Origin: Actinomycetes bacterium | GTDB lineage: Bacteria; Actinomycetota; Actinomycetes; Actinomycetales; Cellulomonadaceae | Length of the DNA stretch: 14,053 bases | Assembly (NCBI GenBank): GCA_023426865.1 | Contig: JAEZBT010000251.1 | Location: 1 to 14,053 of the forward strand | Direction: 5' to 3' | Shown here: piece by piece, positions 6,454-12,172 of the stretch | How the letters are laid out: each line of letters starts with the position of its first letter | Numbering within the stretch: the stretch's first letter is position 1 | Position numbers and translations under genes: made by a program | Notes under the pieces: generated by a model | Database searches by the model: none | What the model saw: the letters and a program-made list of their open reading frames with translations, nothing else | Told to the model about the DNA's origin: nothing

Positions 6454-7836
6454 ATGCGTCAGACCAAGAACACGGGCGTCCTGAGGAGGGGAGCGGGGGC
6501 CGGTCTGGCCGTCACCGCCGTCCTCGCCCTCGCGGCAGGCTGCGTCTCCGGGCCCGGCTCCTCCGACCCGGAGCCCGAGCCGACCGCCGACGCCGAGGTC
6601 AGCACGGTTCTCACGAACGAGCCGGTGGTCCTGGACATCTACCTCGAGACGAACTTCCAGGTGGCGTTCAAGGCGCTCGCCGACGTCTTCACGAGCCAGC
6701 ACCCGAACGTCACGTTCGAGTACCAGGCCGACACGACGGCGAACCTCGCGCAGAACGCGACGAAGATCATCTCCGGTGACGACCCGCCGGACCTGGTCCG
6801 CTACACCTCGGTGGCGCAGGCGGCCAAGGACGGCATCCTCGCCAACCTCGACGGGTACGCGCAGGCCTACGGGTGGGACACCTGGCCGACCGGCACCATG
6901 GACCAGCTCCGGACGCCGGGCGACGGCTCCCGGGGCGAGGGGTCGCTGTACGGGCTCGGCATCGGCTACTCGGTGACCGGGGTCTACTACAACAAGGCCA
7001 TCGCCGCCGACCTGGGCCTGACGATGCCTCCCGCGACGATCGAGGAGTTCGAGTCGTACCTCCGGGTCGCCAAGGATGCCGGCGTGCTCCCGATCATGGC
7101 CGGCAACAAGGACTTCATGGTCAACTTCGCGTTCCAGTCGCTGCAGAACCAGTACGCCCTGCGTGACCCCGAGGGCTTCGACCAGCTCAAGGACTTCGCC
7201 TACGCCCGGTCCGGCTCGACGTTCGTGCTCGACTCGTCGCTCGAGGCCGCACGGACCATCCAGTCCTGGGCGCAGCAGGGCTACTTCCCCGAGGACGCGA
7301 ACGCCGTCGACTACATGGGCGACATCGGCCGGTTCGGCGCCGGCGAGGCGCTGTTCGAGTTCAACGGCGACTGGGCCGCCGCTCAGCTCGACGCGATCGA
7401 GATCGGCGCGTTCGGGTTCTTCCTGTTCCCCGGAGAGACGCCGGACGCGCGGGCCGTCGCCATGTCGGCCCCGGCGACCTACGTGATCCCCGCCCAGGCG
7501 GCCGACAAGGACGCGATGGCGTACTTCCTGAACTGGGTGCACACGGATGAGACGGCGCGCCAGATCGTCCTCGACATCACCGGCTCGGCCCCGGGCGGCC
7601 CCGCGGACCTGCCGCAGCCCCAGCCCAAGGACGGCACGCTGGCCGAGGACACGGTCTTCGCGGCCGAGACGATCGGTCTCAGCGACGGTGCGATCGACTT
7701 CACCGCGAACTCGACGCCCGGCATCTTCACGACGACGATCGGCCCCAACCTGCAGCTGCTCATCACCGACCGGATCACCCCGGAGGGGTACGTCGACGCC
7801 GTGCAGGCCGGCTACGAGACCGAGCTCGGGCGATGA
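6454..7836 (+). CDS. extracellular sugar-binding lipoprotein of a CUT1 ABC importer
   Basis: The product is 460 residues and belongs to the family-1 solute-binding proteins. The start is well supported by AAAGGAG 6 nt ahead of the ATG. A charged N terminus, a hydrophobic stretch and the lipobox LAAGC (Cys30) mark it as a lipid-anchored protein on the outer face of the membrane. The mature part begins with an acidic, Pro-rich linker. It then shows the usual binding-protein pattern: FKALADVFTSQHPNVTFEY, SGDDPPDLVRY, LYGLGIGYSVTGVYYNKAI, a long helical lobe, and FEFNGDWAAAQL. Family members capture oligosaccharides and hand them to the paired permeases. The exact sugar cannot be read from the sequence. 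The stop overlaps the first permease start by 4 nt. Confidence 0.93.
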   Translation: MRQTKNTGVLRRGAGAGLAVTAVLALAAGCVSGPGSSDPEPEPTADAEVSTVLTNEPVVLDIYLETNFQVAFKALADVFTSQHPNVTFEYQADTTANLAQNATKIISGDDPPDLVRYTSVAQAAKDGILANLDGYAQAYGWDTWPTGTMDQLRTPGDGSRGEGSLYGLGIGYSVTGVYYNKAIAADLGLTMPPATIEEFESYLRVAKDAGVLPIMAGNKDFMVNFAFQSLQNQYALRDPEGFDQLKDFAYARSGSTFVLDSSLEAARTIQSWAQQGYFPEDANAVDYMGDIGRFGAGEALFEFNGDWAAAQLDAIEIGAFGFFLFPGETPDARAVAMSAPATYVIPAQAADKDAMAYFLNWVHTDETARQIVLDITGSAPGGPADLPQPQPKDGTLAEDTVFAAETIGLSDGAIDFTANSTPGIFTTTIGPNLQLLITDRITPEGYVDAVQAGYETELGR

Positions 7837-8780
7837 CCGTCACCACCCGTGGTGGCGCCGGTGCGGTGGAGCTCGCTCCCCGCGCCGGCGCCCCCGGCGC
7901 CGGCCGTCGGCGCCGCCGCGGCACGCACCGCTGGCTGGCATGGGGATACGTGGCACCGGCCGTCGCCCTGTACGCGGTGCTCGTCCTGCAGCCGTTCGGC
8001 CTGTCGGTGCAGTACTCGTTCTTCGACTGGAACGGCATCGGCGACGCCGTCTGGGTGGGCTGGGAGAACTACGCCGAGGTCTTCAGCGACCCGGCCCGGC
8101 TGAACGCGCTCGCGAACGCGTTCAGGCTCGTCTTCTTCTACTCGGTGCTCTCCGTCGCGCTCGGCCTGCTGGCGGCGACGCTGACCCGCTCGCTGACCTC
8201 ACGCTGGAGCCGTGCCGCGCAGACCATCCTCTTCCTGCCCCAGGTGGTGCCGCTGGTCGGCGCCGGGATCGCCTGGAGCTGGCTGTACTCCACCGACGGC
8301 GCGTTCAACCAGGCACTGCGGGCGGTCGGCCTCGACGCCGTGGCCCGCCCCTGGCTCGCGGACTTCACGTGGGCCCTGCCCGCGATCGGTCTCGTCGGGA
8401 CGTGGGTCCTCGTCGGCTTCTGCACGATGCTCTTCAGCTCCGGGATGTCCAAGATCGACCCCGCGCTCTACGACGCCGCGAGCGTGGACGGCGCCGGGCC
8501 GTGGCGGACGTTCTTCGCGGTCACGCTGCCCGGGGTCCGTGGGGAGGTCGCCGTCGCCGTGACGGTGACGCTCATCAGCGCGCTGAAGGCCTTCGACGTC
8601 GTCTACGTCATGACGCTCGGCGGTCCGGGCCGGGCCACGATGGTGCCCGGCGTCGACGTCTACCAGCTCACCTTCAACCAGGCGCGGGTCGGTGCGGGCT
8701 CCGCGATGGGCGTCGTCCTCATGGTGCTCGTCCTCCTGGTCGTCATCCCGATCCAGCGACTCGTGCGAGGTAGGTCGTGA
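7833..8780 (+). CDS. ABC sugar permease, MalF/UgpA type
   Basis: This 315-residue integral membrane protein has about six helices (roughly 36-56, 98-118, 130-152, 180-203, 240-258, 290-308). The cytoplasmic EAA loop that contacts the ATPase is clear: ALYDAASVDGAGPWRTFFAVTLP (about 211-233). A basic N-terminal run (RRRRRG) precedes the first helix, in line with the positive-inside rule. It forms the transmembrane channel with the following permease. The start overlaps the binding-protein stop (ATGA), and the end overlaps the next gene (GTGA), so the three are co-translated. Confidence 0.95.
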   Translation: MTVTTRGGAGAVELAPRAGAPGAGRRRRRGTHRWLAWGYVAPAVALYAVLVLQPFGLSVQYSFFDWNGIGDAVWVGWENYAEVFSDPARLNALANAFRLVFFYSVLSVALGLLAATLTRSLTSRWSRAAQTILFLPQVVPLVGAGIAWSWLYSTDGAFNQALRAVGLDAVARPWLADFTWALPAIGLVGTWVLVGFCTMLFSSGMSKIDPALYDAASVDGAGPWRTFFAVTLPGVRGEVAVAVTVTLISALKAFDVVYVMTLGGPGRATMVPGVDVYQLTFNQARVGAGSAMGVVLMVLVLLVVIPIQRLVRGRS

Positions 8781-9610
8781 ACACAGGACGTCTCGGGCGG
8801 GGCGAGGTGTGGGCGGGCAGGACGACGCTCGCGGTCCTCGTCGCGTTCACCCTGCTGCCGTTCGTCGGCATGTTCAGTGCGGCGGTCCAGGCGCCGGGGA
8901 GCGCCCCGACGGGCATGAGCCTGGCGTTCCCGTGGCACCTGGAGAACTTCGTGACGGCCTTCGAGGTCGCGCGGCTGCCGCAGCTCATGTGGTCGAGCGT
9001 GGTCCTGGTCCTCATGGTCGTGCCGGCGGCGCTGCTGCTCTCCACCCTGGCGGCGTACGGGCTCGAGGTGCTGCGGGTGCCGGGCCGCGTCGTCGTGATG
9101 GGCCTCATGCTCTTCGGGCTCACGATCCCCTTCGAGGGACTGATCTGGCCCCTCTACTACATGATGCGGACCTGGGGGCTGCACAACACCCAGGTGGCGA
9201 TCGCCTTGCCACTCATCGCGCTCTACCTGCCGTTCGGCATCCTGTGGATGCGGGCACACTTCCAGGGCGTGCCGAGGGAGATCGACGAGGCGGCGGCCAT
9301 GGACGGGGCGGGCTCGTGGCGGGCCCTGCGGCACGTCCACGTACCGCTCGCCCGGCCGGCGCTGTCGACGCTCACCGTGCTGTTCGGCCTGTGGACGTGG
9401 AACCAGTTCATCATTGCCCTGGTGATGATGGACGATCCTCTCAAGCGGACCGTGGCCGGGGCGCTCGGGGCGTTCCAGGGGGAGCACGGGACGGACATCG
9501 TGCTCCTGTCGGCCGGTGCACTGCTCATCATGGCGCCGACCATCGGTGTGTTCCTCGTCTTCCAGAAGCAGTTCGTCGCCGCACTCCTCCAGGGATCGGT
9601 CAAGGGATGA
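8777..9610 (+). CDS. ABC sugar permease, MalG/UgpE type
   Basis: The product is 277 residues from a GTG start with GAGG 6 nt upstream. About six membrane helices are visible (near 16-36, 72-94, 104-128, 138-160, 196-216 and 240-262). The EAA loop reads EIDEAAAMDGAGSWRALRHVHVP (about 168-190). The C terminus FVAALLQGSVKG matches the usual MalG-type ending. It is the second half of the channel. No ATP-binding subunit follows; the next gene is an esterase that overlaps the stop by 4 nt. As in many actinobacterial CUT1 systems, a shared ATPase (MsiK-like) encoded elsewhere is expected. Confidence 0.95.
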   Translation: MNTGRLGRGEVWAGRTTLAVLVAFTLLPFVGMFSAAVQAPGSAPTGMSLAFPWHLENFVTAFEVARLPQLMWSSVVLVLMVVPAALLLSTLAAYGLEVLRVPGRVVVMGLMLFGLTIPFEGLIWPLYYMMRTWGLHNTQVAIALPLIALYLPFGILWMRAHFQGVPREIDEAAAMDGAGSWRALRHVHVPLARPALSTLTVLFGLWTWNQFIIALVMMDDPLKRTVAGALGAFQGEHGTDIVLLSAGALLIMAPTIGVFLVFQKQFVAALLQGSVKG

Positions 9611-10590
9611 CACTTCGTCACGCAGCACCACCGCCGGCACCGCCGTTCGACGGCGAGTCGGCCGCAGCCCTCGCGCTCAGCGTCGGCACGCCGTCGCCGT
9701 TGACGGCCGGCGACATCGCCGACCGGCGCCGGCTGGAGGCGCAGGCCGCCGAGCAGATGGTCCGGCACGTCGAGGAGTGGGGCCTCGTCCGCGTCGACGA
9801 GCAGGTGCTCACGCCGGACGGCGCGTCGATCACGATGAGCCTGATCCACCGGCGCGACCGGATCCCGACCAGCCCGCTCATCTACTACATGCACGGCGGG
9901 GGGATGATCCTCGGCAACCGGTGGAGCGGGGCCGAGGCGTTCCTCGAGTGGGTCGACCGCTACAACGCCGTCGTCGCCACGATCGAGTACCGGCTGGCGC
10001 CGGAGCACCCCTACCCGACCCCGCAGCACGACTGCTACGCCGGTCTGCGGTGGCTCGAGGCCAACGCCGGGCGCCTCGGCCTCACGCTCGAGACCGCGCT
10101 GCTCGCGGGCATCAGCGCGGGTGGGGGGCTCGCGGCGTCGGTCGCCCAGATGGCCCGCGACCTCGACGGCCCGCGGCTGGCCGGTCAGCTCCTGCTGGCA
10201 CCGATGCTGGACGACCGGGTCACGCTCTCGGCGCGGCAGTTCCCGCACGGCATCTGGAACTCCTCGGAGAACGAGCTGGGATGGCGGTCCCTGCTCGGCG
10301 ACCTCTACGGGACCGACGCCGTCCCGTGCTACGCCGCACCGGCGCGGGCGGACCGCCTCGACGGCCTGCCGCCGGCGTTCATCGAGGTCGGCAGCGCGGA
10401 GGTGTTCCGCGACGAGGGGGTCGCCTACGCTGCGGGTATCTGGGCTGCCGGTGGTCAGGCCGAGCTGCACGTGTGGTCGGGGGCGTTCCACGGCTTCCAG
10501 CTCTTCGAGCACACGACGCTCGCCCGAGGTGCCCGGGACGCGGTGCGCAACTGGCTCGACCGAGCGCTCGGGTACTCCGGGCGCGAGTGA
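9607..10590 (+). CDS. HSL-family (hormone-sensitive-lipase-like) alpha/beta-hydrolase esterase
   Basis: The product is 327 residues, a typical length for this esterase family. The oxyanion motif is HGGG (96-99) in YYMHGGGMILGNR, followed by the family segment EYRLAPEHPYPTP (127-139). The nucleophile is Ser170 in GISAGGG (Ile replaces the more common Asp of GDSAGG), the acid is Asp269 in EVFRDEG, and the base is His295 in GAFHGF. The triad is complete. No signal peptide is present, so it acts in the cytoplasm. The ATG overlaps the MalG-type permease stop (ATGA), and ribosome binding probably relies on coupling. This tight link to an importer suggests that it hydrolyses an ester carried by the imported compound. 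Short-chain acyl or aryl esters are the usual substrates of the family. Confidence 0.92.
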   Translation: MTLRHAAPPPAPPFDGESAAALALSVGTPSPLTAGDIADRRRLEAQAAEQMVRHVEEWGLVRVDEQVLTPDGASITMSLIHRRDRIPTSPLIYYMHGGGMILGNRWSGAEAFLEWVDRYNAVVATIEYRLAPEHPYPTPQHDCYAGLRWLEANAGRLGLTLETALLAGISAGGGLAASVAQMARDLDGPRLAGQLLLAPMLDDRVTLSARQFPHGIWNSSENELGWRSLLGDLYGTDAVPCYAAPARADRLDGLPPAFIEVGSAEVFRDEGVAYAAGIWAAGGQAELHVWSGAFHGFQLFEHTTLARGARDAVRNWLDRALGYSGRE

Positions 10591-10602
10591 CGGAGGCTCG
10601 CG

Positions 10603-10641
10603 ATGACGCGAACGTGCCTGCCCGGCGCCGCTGACCGATGA
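10603..10641 (+). CDS. possible 12-codon leader peptide coupled to the regulator gene
   Basis: An ATG at 10603 is preceded by a near-ideal GGAGG (10592-10596) with 6-nt spacing. It reads MTRTCLPGAADR and ends at TGA 10639-10641, which overlaps the regulator ATG (10638) as ATGA. The regulator itself has no ribosome site of its own and an in-frame stop just 4 nt upstream. The leader ORF therefore probably delivers ribosomes to the regulator by termination-reinitiation. Confidence 0.5.
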   Translation: MTRTCLPGAADR

Positions 10642-11675
10642 GGGAGCTGCTGCAGCGGCTCAGCGCCCTCGACGAGGACGCGTCCGCCGCCGTCAAGATC
10701 ATCACCTACTTCGACACGCTGCTGCGGCGCAAAGCCGGCCTGGAGCCGTTCGTCCGCGGCGCGGCGGTGCTGTCCGGGTGGCCGGCGGGGTTCGCGCACC
10801 CGCTGCACCAGCTGCGGATCCGGGTCGACCCTGCCGGGCACGTCGTCCCCGGGGGCGAGGACGACGGGGCGGCCGGGACGTGGCCGCGGCTCGAGTTCGA
10901 CGACGGGTCGGGCGCGGTCGTCTGGATCGAGCGGCCCGGTGGCGGGACGGCCAACGACATGGTGACGCTGGAGCGCCTGTCCGCCGGCCTGCGGCTGACG
11001 CTCGAGCGGGTCAGCCCGGTCGACCTCGACGACGCCGGGGCGGTCGAGATCCTCGTGTCGGCCACGTCGACGGACGACGCGCGGCGCAAGGCCGCCCGGC
11101 GGTTGCGGCTCCCGGTGGACCGGCCGCTGCGCGTGCTGGTGGCCCCGCCCGAGGAGGCGGCGCCGGAGGGCTTGCGCACGACGGTCCTGGAGTCGGCGGT
11201 GGGGACCGTCCGGGTCGCCGTCGACGACGCCGCCGGCGCGGCCCGCCCGCGGCGGTGCGGCGCGGGTGCGGCCGTGACACTGCACTGCCTGCCGGAGTCG
11301 TTCGTCCAGGCACAGGTCGCCGTCCGGCTCGTGTCGGACCTCGCCCCGGTCGTGGAGTGGGACTCCCTCGGGGTGCTGGGGCCGTTCCTGCAGGCCGCGG
11401 AGGCCGGCGTCGGTGAGCACGCCGACGTCGCGGGCGTGGCGGCGCTCGCGGAGGAGCCGTGGGGGCTCGAGACGCTCGAGGCGCTCGCGTCCACGGACTC
11501 GATCCGTGCCGCGGCGCAGCTCCTGGGCCTGCACCACTCGACGGTCCAGACGCGGATCGCGCGGGTCGAGCGCGATCTGGGGTTCCCGGTCACGTCGCAG
11601 GCGGGTCGTCAGCGTGCGGTCGTGGCCCTCATGCTCCACCGGTTGCGGAGCATCCGCTTCCACCCGGGCGCCTGA
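10638..11675 (+). CDS. PucR-like transcriptional regulator with C-terminal helix-turn-helix
   Basis: The product is 345 residues. The C-terminal segment about 277-337 matches the PucR/CdaR-type HTH: STDSIRAAAQLLGLHHSTVQ, followed by RIARVERDLGF and ending in VALMLHRL. The N-terminal part (about 10-125, with KIITYFDTLLRRKAGLEPFV and a central beta pattern) looks GAF-like. The middle (about 130-245) may be a degenerate GGDEF-like fold, as in other PucR relatives. It presumably senses a small molecule and controls the adjacent importer/esterase genes. An in-frame TGA at 10632 makes the ATG at 10638 the first possible start. It lies 47 nt after the esterase stop and appears coupled through a short leader ORF. 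Confidence 0.8.
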   Translation: MRELLQRLSALDEDASAAVKIITYFDTLLRRKAGLEPFVRGAAVLSGWPAGFAHPLHQLRIRVDPAGHVVPGGEDDGAAGTWPRLEFDDGSGAVVWIERPGGGTANDMVTLERLSAGLRLTLERVSPVDLDDAGAVEILVSATSTDDARRKAARRLRLPVDRPLRVLVAPPEEAAPEGLRTTVLESAVGTVRVAVDDAAGAARPRRCGAGAAVTLHCLPESFVQAQVAVRLVSDLAPVVEWDSLGVLGPFLQAAEAGVGEHADVAGVAALAEEPWGLETLEALASTDSIRAAAQLLGLHHSTVQTRIARVERDLGFPVTSQAGRQRAVVALMLHRLRSIRFHPGA

Positions 11676-11702
11676 GGCGTCGCGGGGTCGGCTCACCCCC
11701 GC

Positions 11703-11716
11703 ATCCGCGCGCGGAT
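11703..11716. promoter_or_regulatory. perfect 14-bp palindrome ATCCGCGCGCGGAT
   Basis: This self-complementary sequence lies 28 bp after the regulator stop. It could be an operator half-pair or the stem of a short terminator hairpin. No T run follows, so a factor-independent terminator is less likely. Confidence 0.35.
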
Positions 11717-11855
11717 CGAGCGTTCCCGTCGACGCGGGCGCCGTACCACCCGCTGTGGGGGGCTGCCCGCGCACGTCCTCGGTGGTGCTCGCGCCACGCA
11801 CATCGGGGCGAACCACTCCGATCACATGAGGACGTGCCAACCGATTCCATTCGGC

Positions 11856-11871
11856 GATATAACGATGTATC
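11856..11871 (+). promoter_or_regulatory. AT-rich promoter-like patch with imperfect palindrome
   Basis: The 16-bp GATATAACGATGTATC is symmetrical at 6 of 8 paired positions. It contains TATAAC (11858-11863), close to the -10 consensus TATAAT, but no good -35 is seen 16-18 bp upstream. It stands out sharply from the GC-rich surroundings. It lies about 300 bp before the secreted esterase and could be that gene's promoter overlapped by an operator. Confidence 0.35.
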
Positions 11872-12152
11872 TTGCTCGAACCGGCATCTTGCAGCACCGA
11901 AGTGATCAACGGGGACACCGCGTGCACGAGCCCACAGCCCGGACAACGCGGCCTCCAGGACCTTCGCTCCGGGGCGCCGGCCTCGCCCGCCGCACGGTCG
12001 TCCGCGACCCCGGCGGTCACCGGACGCGGGAAGGGTCTCCCGTCTGTCCGACGTCGACGAACGGACGGAGGTGACGGGGGACGCATCGGGTTCGTCGGCC
12101 ACGCCCGCGAGCGGACGTGGCGGTGGCAGTCCACGAAACGACCACGATCACG

Positions 12153-12170
12153 GAATACGAGGGAGTATTC
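12153..12170 (+). promoter_or_regulatory. inverted repeat presenting the ribosome site in its loop
   Basis: GAATAC and GTATTC form perfect 6-bp arms around the 6-nt loop GAGGGA. The loop is the core of the Shine-Dalgarno sequence, and the ATG follows 2 nt after the right arm. In RNA this hairpin would hold the ribosome site in a loop next to the start; in DNA it is an 18-bp dimer-type operator. The AT-containing arms make a chance match less likely than for the GC palindromes. Confidence 0.5.
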
Positions 12171-12172
12171 GC

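Larger units (their letters stand above)
11676..12172. other. 497-bp non-coding interval before the secreted esterase
   Basis: No convincing gene is seen here: the frames that cross it are Arg/Pro-rich and lack ribosome sites. It contains a 14-bp palindrome at 11703-11716, an ATCGG/CCGAT inverted repeat at 11802-11822, an unusually AT-rich patch near 11845-11875, a direct repeat of ATCTTGC (11869 and 11886), and a hairpin around the ribosome site of the next gene. It probably holds the end of the regulator transcript and the promoter of the esterase, with a long 5' leader. Confidence 0.6.

Noticed and set aside
6249..6455. Longer N terminus for the alpha/beta hydrolase, starting at 6455
   Set aside because: The extra part has no protein-like sequence and would overlap the importer start. 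The GTG at 6248 has AGAGGA at ideal spacing.
5329..7542. Long minus-strand frame running through the hydrolase, the divergent promoter and the binding-protein gene
   Set aside because: It crosses two well-supported genes in other frames and has no domain, ribosome site or consistent composition.
11826..12074. Short plus-strand frame in the gap before the secreted esterase
   Set aside because: Arg/Pro-rich, no ribosome site, no recognisable motif; composition matches non-coding GC-rich DNA.
12071..12172. Longer N terminus for the secreted esterase, starting at 12071
   Set aside because: It would bury the signal peptide behind 34 residues of Gly/Ser-rich sequence. The ATG at 12173 has a good ribosome site directly followed by a normal signal peptide.
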